From the NCBI GenBank assembly GCA_026119855.1, contig JAOWBW010001043.1:186001-250000 (forward strand): a stretch of 64,000 nucleotides of DNA. Direction: 5' to 3'. This DNA is from Campanula takesimana. Its lineage: Eukaryota; Streptophyta; Magnoliopsida; Asterales; Campanulaceae. Positions 11,958 through 22,699 of this stretch are shown piece after piece. Numbering within the stretch: the first letter of the stretch is position 1; each line of letters begins with the position of its first letter. Under the pieces are notes generated by a model. That model worked only from the letters and a program-made list of their open reading frames with translations, was not told the origin of the DNA and searched no databases. A program made the position numbers and the translations under genes.

Positions 11958-12447
11958 AATAAAATAACTGATATAAATTACAGTTTTGAGGTTTTATTAA
12001 AATAATAAAATAAATTTAAATTTATTGAAACAAACAATTCAAAAAGTGAAAAAGTATCTCTAGAACATAAGAGTATTTAGAAAAACAAAAACTCTCATAC
12101 AAAATTGAAACACGAGAATTAGCAAAAAAAGTAGTAAAATATTTAATAATAGATTATTCGCCGTTATGAGTATGAAAAAAAAATAAGATGTAAAATACTA
12201 GGTAGAGAATATTATGTGAATTTTTCTTGTTAGTGGGTACATGACTCATATGAAATAAATAAGGAAAAACTCCATTTTGGTCCATTGTACTTTAAGGCGT
12301 GTTTCACTTTTACCATCGAACATTCATTTTTTCATTTTTACCATCGTACTACAAACAATGGTGTCATTTCATACCAAATTTTGGTGTAAAATGACATCAT
12401 TGTTTGTAGTACGATGGTAAAACTGAAACAAATTTGGGTATAAAATG
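11958..12447. repeat. 514-bp tandem direct duplication, copy 2
   Basis: Second copy of the unit at 11444-11957. Here the MITE at its right end is complete. Confidence 0.92.
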
Positions 12448-12546
12448 ACACTATTGTTTGTAGTACGATGGTAAAAATGAAAAAAATAAAGTTTGATGGT
12501 AAAAGTGAAACACGACCCAAAGTACGATGGGCAAAAATGGGGCTCT
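12269..12546. mobile_element. Hairpin MITE (CCATTTTGG ends)
   Basis: The left end ccattttggtccattgtact is the approximate inverse of the right end agtacgatgggcaaaaatgg. The interior contains perfect inverted arms of about 30 bp (accatcgtactacaaacaat and complement). Almost the whole element can fold on itself. The left portion of another copy is present in the first tandem unit. Confidence 0.75.
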
Positions 12547-12689
12547 CCCAATAAATAAATATTATCAAATTTTAATTTTAGAATTTTGTCACGGGATGCC
12601 TAACTGAAAAAAATAAGTAACTTTTCTCTTTTTTTTCTGGGAAAAATATAGGAGTATAGTGATAATTTGTGAAGTGAAGTTTTTTTTTT

Positions 12690-13766
12690 GAGGTGGTCTC
12701 CCATGAGAACAAGGGGATCCGTCTCATGCATGAGACGGGTCGCCCCATGACCCATGGGCCGAATCCGCCACGTGGCAGCCTCACAGAGCTCCAAAAAAAA
12801 AAAAAAAAAAAATTGTAGTTTTTATATTATTTTTTCGGCTTTTCCGTCGTTGACCAAAAGTAATAGTTACCATAACTTAATGTAATAACTGAATACATAT
12901 AAAGTAATATTGTTCATAAGTAAACGTAACACCTGTTTTACAAAAACAAAAGCTCGTTTTACCCATTTTTTCAAATGTAATACTAACTATAATTACATAT
13001 AACCCAAGCAATATCTAAATGTAATTATCATTTATACTGAAATGTAATAATGCTTTTGCAAAATTGTAAAATATTGTGTATTTTGATTTATTTTTTTGAA
13101 AAGTAACAACTCATATATATGAATGTAATTGTTTGTACAAGTAAATGTAACACTTTAATAAAATAAATTATAACATATTTTTATATATAATGTAATACTT
13201 TTACATGTAACACTAATCAAGTGTTTTTAGCTCTAAAAATGTAAATGGTTGAATTATTATTTTTTCTATACATATGTGTTACAATTATGTATAAACATCA
13301 TTACATATAAGTAACACGTTCGTTACATTTTAGTTGTAATAAGTATTACTTTTGGCAAACGAAGAAAACATAAAAAAAAACACTGTTACTTTTCTATATA
13401 TATGTATTACTTTTATGTATACAAATTGTTACTTTATATGTATACAGTCATTACATTATGTTATAGTAACTATTACTTTTGACAAACCGAAAAAAAAACA
13501 AAAAAAAAATATAAAAATTTAAAAAAAGCAATTTTTTTTTTTTTTTTTTTTTGGCCTATGAGAGGCTGCCAGGTGGCAGGGTCGACCTTGAGTCCTGGAG
13601 CCAAAAAAAAAAAAAAAAAAAAAATTTGGGCCTATAAGAAGTTGCCACGTGGCATGGGTTGCCCCTTGGGTCATGGAGCCGGTTCAATGACCGGGTTATG
13701 GGTTGTGTTTTGGGTCGAAATAACCCGTCTCATCGATGAGACGGGTATGTGTGTTCTCACTTGAGT
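12690..13766. mobile_element. Palindrome-ended repeat, copy A
   Basis: The left end carries gagaacaaggggatc followed by the palindrome gtctcatgcatgagac. The right end carries gtctcatcgatgagac followed by gttctcac, inverted. The interior is AT-rich with many gtaat/attac words, poly(A/T) runs and two blocks with cacgtggca. No coding capacity is recognised. An inverted copy lies at 17735-18523. The class is uncertain: terminal-inverted-repeat element of Mutator or foldback type. Confidence 0.65.
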
Positions 13767-13799
13767 CTTTGTTTTTTTAAAAAAATAAAATAAAATTAG

Positions 13800-14160
13800 T
13801 ACTTTTTTAAAAAATATTAAAAAACTACTCCGTACAATGTATGAAATGAAGGGTTATTATTAGTACATGAGGCGACGTGGCCCAACGATCTTCCGTCCTT
13901 TTCATTCTCTGTATACGATTAAAAAACCCCCTTGAACCGCGAGCCAAAATATTTGAATTCAAATCCATTTCCCTTTTTACCCCCCTCCCTTCTTACAAAT
14001 TTCATAATCTAGTGCACCCACACCATATATTACCTTCCTGCACCCTCATCAACTAGCCATCTATTTTGCCACGATAATTTTATAATCCCTAAAATAACCT
14101 TATCCTTTGCGTACAAAGTCAGTTATACCCTTCTCTACTCCACTCTCATTGGTCGCACGT
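13800..14160. other. Upstream region of the coiled-coil gene
   Basis: Spacer between the repeat at 12690-13766 and the core promoter. It is pyrimidine-rich at 13965-14000. No specific element could be supported. Confidence 0.4.
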
Positions 14161-14162
14161 AG

Positions 14163-14170
14163 TATAAATA
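14163..14170 (+). promoter_or_regulatory. TATA box of the coiled-coil gene
   Basis: tataaata lies 184 bp before the ATG at 14354. Transcription would start near 14195-14200, giving a 5' leader of about 155 nt rich in a and c, typical of plant leaders. Confidence 0.65.
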
Positions 14171-14353
14171 CCTGTACTCATCCACATGTGAACAAGAATT
14201 GGAAGAAACCCTAAAAATCCTCAAATCGCTATCGCACTTTCCATAAGAAAAAAAACCCTAGAAATACTAACCTCTCATCTGCAATCTTACTCAATCCATT
14301 TGCAAGAAATTGAATCCACCCACTAGAATTCGAACAAAACCCAGTAATTTTCA

Positions 14354-16309
14354 ATGGCGAAAAAGAAAGGTAACCCACAATCTCAATCTAAATCTCAAGA
14401 AGAGAACAACAGTAAGGCTGCCAAGACTGTTGAAAAAGCTCCATCCATGGAGGAAGAAGAGGCGGAGAAGGTTAATCCGAAGAAGGAGATCGCTAGTTTG
14501 AAGTCGTTGAACGCTATGCTTTTGAAGGAGACGGTGGAGCGCCGCCACCAGGTTGATTCGTTGTTGAAGTCTCAAGGGTCGTTGGAGTCGGAGCTGAGTC
14601 GGTCGGAGTCGGAGAAGAAGGCGCTTCAGGATGAGTTGACTCGGCTGAGTGACAGTGCGGCCATGCTGGAGATTGAACGCGGGTTGGTGTCGGAAGTTGC
14701 TTCTCTTCAGGGGAAGCAGCAGGCGGAGGCGGAGATGAGGGAGAAGTTGGAGAGTTTGGAGAAGGAATTGGAGCGTGTTGTTGTTGAGAAGAATGAGATT
14801 GAGAAAGTGAGGGGTGAGAAAGATTTGGAGATTGAGACGTTGAGGATGAAATTGGATGAGCTTGCGGCTGAGATTGACGAGAAGAATGGTGTTTCAATTA
14901 GGGCTTCTCGGGAGAGGAGTGAAATTAAAGCCAAGCTTGATGAACAGATTGAAGAGACGAATGGGTTGATTGTGAAATTGAGGGAAGCGGAGGATAGGGA
15001 AAGAAAGATTGAAAATCAGGTTGAGAGACTCAAGGTGACAATAATGGAGGTAGGAGAAGAGAAAGATAGAGTAATTGACTCGATTTCAAGGGAGAAGGAT
15101 TTGGTTGAGGGAAAATTGGTTGAATTGAACCGGGAAATTGATGAACTGAAGAAGGAGATTGAGAAACTGATCAGGGAGAAGAAAGCTATTGAGAAGAAGG
15201 CGGTTATAGATGAAAGAGAGAAAAATGAGTTGGCTCATACAGTGAGTGGACTCACTGAGAGGATTTCTAGTTTGAAGGGTGAGGAGGAGATTTTGCGTGA
15301 GAATGTTGCTGCCTTGGAGAAGAAATGTGCTGAAGGTTTGGAGAGGGAGAGGCGGATGGGGGAGACAATTGAGGGGTTGTTGGAAGAAAAGAGCGAGAGG
15401 GAGAAGATTTTTGAGAGCGTGATTCAAGAAAAGAGTTTGGTGGCAAATGAATTGAATGAGACTAAGAAGAATCTTGATTTGCAGATGCAGAAATTGGAGC
15501 AGATTTCTCACGAAAAAGTTGTGATAGAGGAGGCTAAGACTCGAGGGGAAAGTGAAATTATCGAGTTGAAGAAGCAATTGAGCGAGTTTAAGGACACCAT
15601 TCGTTCCCTGAAAGAGTCTAGCTTGGGTCAAGCTGATAAAATTCAGCAGTTAGAGTCTGAGATTAGCAACTATAGAGTTGCACTTGATCAAGCTACATCA
15701 GAGAAGACGAAGACTGAGGATGATCTCAACAAGGAAAAAGCTAATGGTGCGAAACTGAGCAAGAAAATTGCTGAAATGGAAAAGGGTATCGAAGAAATGG
15801 AGAAGGTGCAAAGAGAGATGGAATTGGTGAGTGCCAATCTGAAAGTCGAGAAAACTGAGCTGGAAAATCGCTGTTCATCGTTAAAGAAAACTATAACATC
15901 ACTCGAGAATCAACTTGCAGAGGCCCAAAAAGAACACGACAACATCAAGGCTAAAGTTGAAATGGCAGATGCAAACTCTGAGCGAGTCTTGAACTTGTTG
16001 AAGAATACTGCCAGCTCGTTTGGTTCGCTTTCTAATGGAGTAACCGACAGGGGTATTGATTTCGACAGCATGGTGTTTGGTCAAGAAAAGGGGAATGTGG
16101 AAGTGGGGAAGCCGTATGTGGAGGAGTTGGAAGCAATCAAGAAAGCATTCGAGGGTAGAGAGAGTAAGATTGAGGACATGAAGAGGCAGCTCGAATTTCT
16201 CGAGAATTCTATTGCACAAGCGCACAGGGGCAAAGGGTTCTGGACTTTGATCTCATCTGCAATGGTTTTAGCTGCTGCTTCTATTGCCTATGTTGCTCGT
16301 ACCCATTAA
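14354..16309 (+). CDS. Coiled-coil tail-anchored protein, PMD (peroxisomal/mitochondrial division factor)-like
   Basis: A single uninterrupted frame of 651 codons starts at a well-placed ATG (caATGgcg) downstream of a TATA box. The first about 45 residues are Lys/Gln/Glu-rich and disordered. Residues about 45-590 are almost continuous heptad-type coiled coil, very rich in Glu, Lys and Leu. The C-terminus has a short hydrophobic segment (FWTLISSAMVLAAASIAYVA, about 627-646) followed by RTH, a tail-anchor arrangement with the coiled coil in the cytosol. Arabidopsis PMD1/PMD2 are coiled-coil, tail-anchored proteins on peroxisomes and mitochondria that affect organelle division, and the C-terminal region here resembles them. 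This protein is about twice the length I recall for those (about 320 residues), so other tail-anchored coiled-coil proteins (WIT, NEAP) remain possible. The antisense frames overlapping it are codon-bias shadows. Confidence 0.7.
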   Translation: MAKKKGNPQSQSKSQEENNSKAAKTVEKAPSMEEEEAEKVNPKKEIASLKSLNAMLLKETVERRHQVDSLLKSQGSLESELSRSESEKKALQDELTRLSDSAAMLEIERGLVSEVASLQGKQQAEAEMREKLESLEKELERVVVEKNEIEKVRGEKDLEIETLRMKLDELAAEIDEKNGVSIRASRERSEIKAKLDEQIEETNGLIVKLREAEDRERKIENQVERLKVTIMEVGEEKDRVIDSISREKDLVEGKLVELNREIDELKKEIEKLIREKKAIEKKAVIDEREKNELAHTVSGLTERISSLKGEEEILRENVAALEKKCAEGLERERRMGETIEGLLEEKSEREKIFESVIQEKSLVANELNETKKNLDLQMQKLEQISHEKVVIEEAKTRGESEIIELKKQLSEFKDTIRSLKESSLGQADKIQQLESEISNYRVALDQATSEKTKTEDDLNKEKANGAKLSKKIAEMEKGIEEMEKVQREMELVSANLKVEKTELENRCSSLKKTITSLENQLAEAQKEHDNIKAKVEMADANSERVLNLLKNTASSFGSLSNGVTDRGIDFDSMVFGQEKGNVEVGKPYVEELEAIKKAFEGRESKIEDMKRQLEFLENSIAQAHRGKGFWTLISSAMVLAAASIAYVARTH

Positions 16310-16585
16310 AATGTCCGCGCCATTGCAAATATCTTTGCAGAGTAATGGCCTTTTTGGATCTTTCTTCGAATTTTACGTGTAATGGAAGAATATTATGTTT
16401 TTTTGCTTAATGCTGGAAAATTTGTGAAATCAAAATGGCTAGTCTTTCATTGGTTTTGTTGTTTTCATTCACCCTTGTCATGACCCTTTTTCTGTGATTG
16501 GGGATTAAGAATGTGAATGATTTCTCTTTTCCAAGGCTTGTGCTCATATGTTGTAGATGAACTGGGAATGGCAGCCCTCTACATC

Positions 16586-16898
16586 CACTACTAAAAAATA
16601 TACTTATTGAGACAATTAAGTGACCTTAAATAGCCTTTAGTACCGTCTTTGTTTGAAGTTAGTACAAACGGGGATATTAAGGGTCTCATTAAGTGGGTGT
16701 CTCAATTTTTATAGAGACACTAATAACTGTCTCTAATACAAATATAACATGTTAAAATAGGGACTATTAGAGTATTTTATCTTGAAAATAGAGACTATTA
16801 GAGAAATGTTGTCTCAAAATAGAAACCATTAGAAAAATGTTTCTCAAAATTGTTTAAAGAAGGACTATTAAATATTAAAAGACATTTCTTTAGCAGTG
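16586..16898. mobile_element. Miniature CACTA element, 313 bp
   Basis: The ends cactactaaaaaa and tttctttagcagtg are inverted repeats of CACTA type. The 3-bp flanks are ATC on both sides (16583-16585 and 16899-16901). The interior repeats the word gagactattag and its inverse. It lies about 280 bp past the stop of the coiled-coil gene. Confidence 0.85.
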
Positions 16899-16970
16899 AT
16901 CTGCATGATTATTTCTAGTTTTTGGGTATTAAGCAAAACAAGTCAAGCCTTTTTTTGGGTGAATTCTATT

Positions 16971-17718
16971 TACAAGGCACCACTGTGTACAAGGCACGAT
17001 AATGCCAAAAATACCCTTACAGAATAAATAAAAACAATGTGTTGTGTCCAGTTTGGTTTATAAACTCGAGATATTTAACAACATTCTCTTGCCAAGATTC
17101 AACGATAAGTAACAATACCCAGTATAAATTACTTAATCTCAAATATTTGTATTTTCTTGCAGCAAATTGAAGCACTATACCCGACATAGCCGTCCAAGAA
17201 AGTAGACAAATTACAATCGATATGTAAAATTAACAGAAATTTACAGATCATTGACAAACAATTCGAACCACTATCAAAGATTTTTTGCGAAATTAACCTC
17301 TCGTCTTCAATCAGATCTGAAAAATTAACCCACCCAAAATGGCTATCGCGTTTCGGATGACGAGGAGAAAGGAGGCAGGCCTAGGGAGATTCGTTGGAGG
17401 TGATGAAGACGGGTGTGGTCGGTTAGGGGTTTTTCGGAGAGGAGGAGAGTGAACGGGGAAGATAGGGATATGGGTCGGTGATTAAGGGCGGCGGTGGGTA
17501 CGGCGCCGGACTTTCCACCGACGGTGGGGAGCTTCTTCGACATTTTTTCCGGCGAGCGGTGAAGTGGTGGCGGAAGTGGTGGTGCTCACTGCTCAGGTCG
17601 CGGGAGAGAAATGAAGGTTTTTTTTTAAAAAAAAATGAATGAAATTGGGTATTTTGTAAGTATATATATGAGGATATTATAGTCAATTACTCGTGCCTTG
17701 TATTTTGTAAGCCTTGCA
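16971..17718. mobile_element. TIR element with GC-rich insert (Pack-type candidate)
   Basis: The left end has two acaaggcac words about 20 bp apart, and the right end has the same two words inverted, giving an imperfect terminal repeat of roughly 40 bp. The middle part, 17340-17620, is clearly more GC-rich than the AT-rich ends. On the minus strand it reads as a Pro/Ser/Arg-rich frame that I do not recognise. This pattern fits a non-autonomous element that captured a gene fragment. No clean target duplication was seen. Confidence 0.5.
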
Positions 17719-17734
17719 AATATGTAGACAAAAA

Positions 17735-18523
17735 CTTGTGTGAGAACACTCCAACCCGTCTCATGGGTGAGACGGGTCATTTTTTTGACCCATTACCCGG
17801 CCCACAACCCTGCTCCAGGACCCATGGGGGACCCTGCCCCTCATTGGCCAAAAAAAAATATTTTTTTTTTTTTTTTGCTTTTTTTTAACTTTTATATTAT
17901 TTTTTTTTGGTTTTTTTTCGGTTTGTGAAAAGTAATAGTTACCATCTCTTAAAGTAATAGTTACCATCTCTTAAAGTAATAGTGTTATTCCTATGTTTTT
18001 CTTCGTTTGTCAAAAGTAATACTTATTATAACTAAAATATAACAAACGTGTTATTTATATGTAATAGTATTTGTACATAATTGTAATGCATATGTATAGA
18101 TATCTATATGTTTTCAAACAATAAGTTACAATTGGGTCAAATTTATCATGATACATGTAAAAGTATTACATTATCTATAGAAATCTGTTACAATTTCGTC
18201 AATCAAAGTGTTACATTTACTTGTATAAACTTACTATTACATTCATATACATAAGTTATTACTTTTCAAATGGGTAAAAACGAGCTTTTGTTTTTTTAAA
18301 ACAAGTATTACGTTTACTTATGAACAATGTTACTTTAAGAGATGGTAACTATTATTTTTTGCTAACCACTGAAAAGCCGGAAAAAAAATATAAAAACTCA
18401 AAAAAAAAAAAAAAAATCCCGGCCAATGGTGGGTTGCCATGTGGCGGGTTCGGCCCATGGGTCATGGGGCGACCCGTCTCATGCATGAGACGGATCCCCT
18501 TGTTCTCATGGGAGACCACCTCA
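17735..18523. mobile_element. Palindrome-ended repeat, copy B (inverted)
   Basis: Inverted relative of the repeat at 12690-13766. The right end (about 18460-18523) is nearly identical to the reverse complement of copy A's left end, including the palindrome gtctcatgcatgagac and the ccatgagaacaagg word. The left end carries gtctcatgggtgagac. The interior again has gtaat/attac-rich sequence. Copies A and B bracket the coiled-coil gene in opposite orientation. Confidence 0.65.
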
Positions 18524-18774
18524 AATATGTATACCCTTTTTTGCAATGAAGTAGTTTTAAAACTGAATTTGTTGGACTTATCTTGGCAAGTTCTTTCTTG
18601 CTCATGGCTACTTTAACTGATGTCTTGTTTGATCAATGGCCAAGCAATTGTGTAAAAAAAAAAAATTGAACAAATGTAGGAATTTGTATTAAAAACTCAG
18701 TAAATTGATTGAACAAATTAGTCTAGTTTCCTGGTAAAAGACAAATATATGAAGAACAAAAGAATAAACATCCA

Positions 18775-18846
18775 TCCGTTGTAGTCTAGTTGGTCAGGAT
18801 ACTCGGCTCTCACCCGAGAGACCCGGGTTCAAGTCCCGGCAACGGA
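18775..18846 (+). tRNA. tRNA-Glu (anticodon CUC)
   Basis: A 72-nt cloverleaf can be folded by eye. The acceptor stem tccgttg pairs with caacgga. The anticodon stem ctcgg/ccgag encloses the loop ctCTCac (CTC at 18809-18811). The T stem ccggg/cccgg has loop ttcaagt. There is no intron, and the CCA is not encoded, as expected for a nuclear gene. A run of six T at 18852-18857 is a good RNA polymerase III terminator. Sequence and stems look intact, so it is probably functional. Confidence 0.96.
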
Positions 18847-19008
18847 AGTCATTTTTTATTTTTCAATCCCTTTTTGCTAAAAAGAAATTAAGAAAGGAGA
18901 TGCACTAGTAGAAATGGGAATTTTTTCTCAAATAATTCCTTTATTTGTAAGTATTTACCAAAGTACCACCCTTTTCAAAGTATGTACCAAAATGACCAAC
19001 TTTGAGGT

Positions 19009-19171
19009 AATTCGCTTCTAGGAAAAGCGAATTACATAACTCGCTAATCACAAAAGCGAATTGCCTTTGACCTCATTAGCCTAATCCATATACGGTAATT
19101 AGCCTCCTAATTCGCTCTTTGCGGGAGCGAATTACACATTTAAATGAATTCGCTCTTTGCGGAAGCGAATT
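19009..19171. repeat. Hairpin cluster 1 (AATTCGCT/AGCGAATT)
   Basis: Four imperfect palindromes of the form aattcgct-N-agcgaatt occur in 160 bp. The last two are part of a 38-bp tandem repeat (from 19108). The cluster lies just inside the left terminal repeat and upstream of the untranslated first exon of the mobile-domain gene. Confidence 0.9.
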
Positions 19172-19184
19172 ACACATTTAAATG

Positions 19185-19348
19185 AATACCCCAATTGCCG
19201 TGTCTTCATTCACTCACAGACAGACTCACAGACCACGCAGAGAAAGAGGCGATAGAGCGGCGATTCCCGGCGATTGACTGGTTTCTTGGTCCGATTGTGA
19301 GGGTTTTTCTTGATTCAAAGCTACATTTCTCCCATCCTAATACAAAAT
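19185..19348 (+). promoter_or_regulatory. Promoter region and untranslated first exon of the mobile-domain gene
   Basis: Downstream of hairpin cluster 1, a leader-like stretch ends at a donor (acaaaat/gtaagt, gt at 19349). The intron runs to the acceptor ttccag at 19996, directly before the ATG. The layout (hairpins, leader containing gcgatt words, donor, long intron ending at the ATG) is repeated for the gene at 23353. Confidence 0.5.
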
Positions 19349-19996
19349 GTAAGTTTTTCTTTATTTTTTTAGCAATAAATATTGAATTTTAGGGTTAGGA
19401 TTTTGCGATTTTTTGTTCAATTTTTTGGGTGATTGTCGACTGGTTATGGACTCTAGTAGCGTTTATGATTTGTTTTTTGTAGAATTATATTGAATGTGTG
19501 TTATTTGCGGACTTGATTTTAAGGTTTATAATTTAGGTTTGAAATTGGGTTTAAGTTTGTTATCTAGGTTTGAATTTGGGGATTTTGATGATTTTTGTCT
19601 GTATTTTTGCTTTCAAAAATACTCCCTCCGTCCCCAAAAATAAACTGGAGATTTTAATAAAGACTCCCTTCGTCCCAAAATTCAAACCTAGAAACAGATG
19701 TTATGAAACCTGTTTTTGCACTTTGATTATAAGTTTAACTATTTGGATTCGTACAATGTTCGATAATAAGTTTGATAATAAGTGTTAGTACAATGTTTTT
19801 GTGCTTTCTTTCTTTTTGCAATGAGACTCTCATTCTAAGAAAAGGAAACCTAATTGCCACTTTTAATTGTTGCTTTCACCTATAAGTGGAGCACCCCTTT
19901 CTATTATTAGGGAGTATATTATTAATGAACTTTTTAGTACGTAGAGAGTATATTATTAATCCTTTTATATGATTGTGGTTTTTTTTATTGTTCCAG

Positions 19997-22699
19997 ATGG
20001 ATGGAGATGGGCCGTTTGTAGATCCAGGTCATTTGAACCGCACCGTTCTGACTTTACAGGGTTCCCATAGATCTTCTCATTTATAGGCTGGTGAAGAGGT
20101 TTGTAGTATATCATTTCGACATGGTCCAAAGCCCCCGACAAATATAGATGGAAGGGTTGTGAACAGATTACGGGTTGCGGGGTTTTACGGAGTTTACAGG
20201 ATGGGGGAGATGAAGAAATATGACTGTGCTTTATTTGAGGCGTTGGTCGAGCGGTGGCGCCCGGAGACCCACACTTTCCATCTACCTGTTGGTGAGATGA
20301 CGATTACGCTGCAGGATGTGGGTCTATTGACGGGTTTGCCGATAGATGGATTGCCCGTCACGGGCCTTCAGACATATATGACAGACGCCCAGTGGGCTGA
20401 TTTGTGTTTTGAGTTGTTAGGTGTCAGACCTGGTCCCCCGAACTTGAAGACGGGGATGTTGAATCTCAAGTGGCTTAAGGAGCATTTCTCAAATATTGGT
20501 AATTTGGGAGAACATGCCACAATAGCGGATATTGATAGGTACACACGTGCCTATATCTTGGAATTATTGGGGTCATATATCTTGGCAGATCGCAGTAATT
20601 CGAAGGTGAAGCTCATATATTTGCCACTTCTTAGAGACATCGATGTTCTAGGATCTTATAGCTGGGGCAGTGCTGCGTTGGCCATCCTTTATCGAGAGCT
20701 TTGCAAGGCGACTTCCCCCCAGACTAGTCAGTGTGGAGGATTCATGCCGATTGTGCAGGTATGACTATTTAAATATAGTATACATGTGCACCATATCATT
20801 TTATAGTATATATTTATACATATTGATGTTGATTTTGAACAGATTTGGGCATGGGAGAGATTGAGGTGTACCCAGCCGCGGTCGTTAGGCGCTGTATATG
20901 GGGCAGATGTAGATGACCCGTTGGGGGCTAGGTATGATAGGACAACTACTTATCAATGAATTGATATATTTTTTTACGCTTTTAGAGTATAATTTTCTTT
21001 GATTTTCAATTTCAGTTGGCGGGGGGCGTTGTCGTTTGGTTATGTGACTAGACATAACCTGCGCGGCTATAGGGATGCGTTAGATAGTTTGACTGCAGAT
21101 CATGTTGTGTGGGAGCCATATGGAGACCGTGTTGCTCCAGGGTATTGCTTGCAGGGGGAGGCTGTTTGGAGGACGAGGTCGCCTCTTATATGTTTCGAGA
21201 GGGTGGAGTTGCACCTGCCTGATCGAGTTATGCGCCAGTTTGGCATGCGCCAGTTCATCCCTGGGCCAGTTGACACTGATGTTAGATTGCATCAGATTGA
21301 TAGACGGAGTAGACCCAGAATAAGTTGGATGGATGACCATGCCGCCTATATTCAACAATGGGAAGCACGTTTGTTCAATGTGGTTCCTAGGTCAGAGGAC
21401 GAGGTGGATATGGACTATTCATATACACATGAGTACATGCTTTGGTGAGTGTCTATTGTTTTGTATACTCTCTCTATCCCGGAATAAATGTTATAGTTGA
21501 CATTTATTCCTTTCTTTGCACCATAAATTTTTAATATTTTTAATATTTTTAACATTTTGTTTTCAAAAGGTACAAAAGCATCACACGTTTGATGATTCAC
21601 AATCCTGCTCATGTAGAGGATGTGGGGTACCGGTCACATGCTAGCCTCACAGAAGGGATGGTGAGTTTCTAATTCCTTTTCAGAAAGGATGGTGGGTACC
21701 AGAATAAATGACGTTTTTCTGATTTTTTTTTTTCAGATTCAAAGCTTTCAACGTTTATATGTCGTTAATGAACAAGCAATTATTGAGCAAGGACCGGACC
21801 AGTCTCGACTTCAAACACGACACATCATCACACATGCTCTGACGCATATTAGAGAGGAATGACGACTTCTGGGTCAACCTCCTCCACCACCGGTTGACCG
21901 TACCCATGAAGATGAGGGTCAGAGACAACCTCGTCGTCGTCGTGTGGATGATCAGGGACAGGGGGAGGGGGAGGGATATCATGGACATGGTGAGGGGGAG
22001 GGGGAGGGACATCAGGGACAGGGTGAGGGTGAGGGACATGAGGGTGATGATCAGGGACATGGTAGGGGGGAGGGGGAAGGACATCAGGGAGATCAGGGAC
22101 ATGGTGAGGGTGATGATATGGGGGAGGGGGGATGGGGCAGTCATACACAAGGATGGGGCAGTCATACCCAGGGATGGGGTTATAGTAGCGGACAAAGGGA
22201 GGGTGAGGAACATGGTGGTGAGGGGGGATGGGGCAGTCATACAGGGGGATGGGGTCATAGTAGCGGACAAGGGGAGGGTGAGGCACATGGTGGTGAGGGG
22301 GGATGGGGCAGTCATATAGGGGGATGGGGTCATAGTATCGGACAAAGGGAGGGTGAGGCACATGGTGGTGAGGGGGGATGGGGCAGTCATACACAGGGAG
22401 GAGGGATGGGGTGGGGAGGGGGAATGGGGATGGGGATGGGGATGGGGTGGGGAGGGGGTATGGGAGGGACACCTTATTATCCACCTATTCAACCATTTGG
22501 TGAGGATGGGGATTCAGATGATGACCAGTCTTTCCCTCCTCCTCCGGCATCAACTCAGTCTACTGCTCGACCTCATATTCCTCCGCCAGTTGGACAAGCC
22601 GGGCCTTCTAATGTTTTTGCTACTCCGTCTAGGCCATTGCCTAGGCAAGGGTCTAGGATAAGAAATCCTAGAAATAGGTTTACTCCTTCTGACTATTGA
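19997..22699 (+). pseudogene. Plant mobile domain (aminotransferase-like, MAIN/MAIL-type) gene, two internal stops
   Basis: Five exons can be joined with consensus splice sites: 19997-20758, 20843-20931, 21016-21444, 21570-21660 and 21737-22699 (778 codons). The first 500 residues are the plant mobile domain typical of MAIN/MAIL and Mutator-carried relatives. Recognisable words are LVERWRPETHTFHLPVGEMT, ITLQDVGLLTGLPIDG and HIITHALTHI. The last exon ends in a long Gly/Glu/His-rich tail with a 25-residue repeat (GEGGWGSH...GQREGEAHG), then a Pro-rich segment and RNRFTPSDY. Two in-frame stops break it. TAG at 20084-20086 falls where relatives, as I recall them, have a Trp. TGA at 21860-21862 lies between the domain and the tail. 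All splice sites remain usable, so decay is recent. Function of the family in elements is unknown; host relatives act in silencing and genome stability. Confidence 0.82.
22150..22480 (+). repeat. 75-bp coding minisatellite in the Gly-rich tail
   Basis: Three to four copies of a 75-bp unit containing ggggatggggcagtcata, in frame with the mobile-domain gene, give a 25-residue repeat. They are followed by short gggatggggatgggg runs. The strand asymmetry is extreme: G-rich on plus, C-rich on minus. Confidence 0.85.

Noticed and set aside
14514..16225. Several antisense open frames over the coiled-coil gene
   Set aside because: The repetitive Glu/Lys/Leu codon use of the sense gene produces Ser/Leu/Phe-rich shadows; no start context or conserved words.
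19618..19918. Stowaway element in the leader intron of the mobile-domain gene
   Set aside because: The left end (ctccctccgtccccaaaaat) is good, but the right end does not match as an inverse, so boundaries cannot be supported.
21755..22492. Two long Pro/His/Ser-rich minus-strand frames
   Set aside because: Antisense of the G-rich minisatellite tail of the mobile-domain gene.
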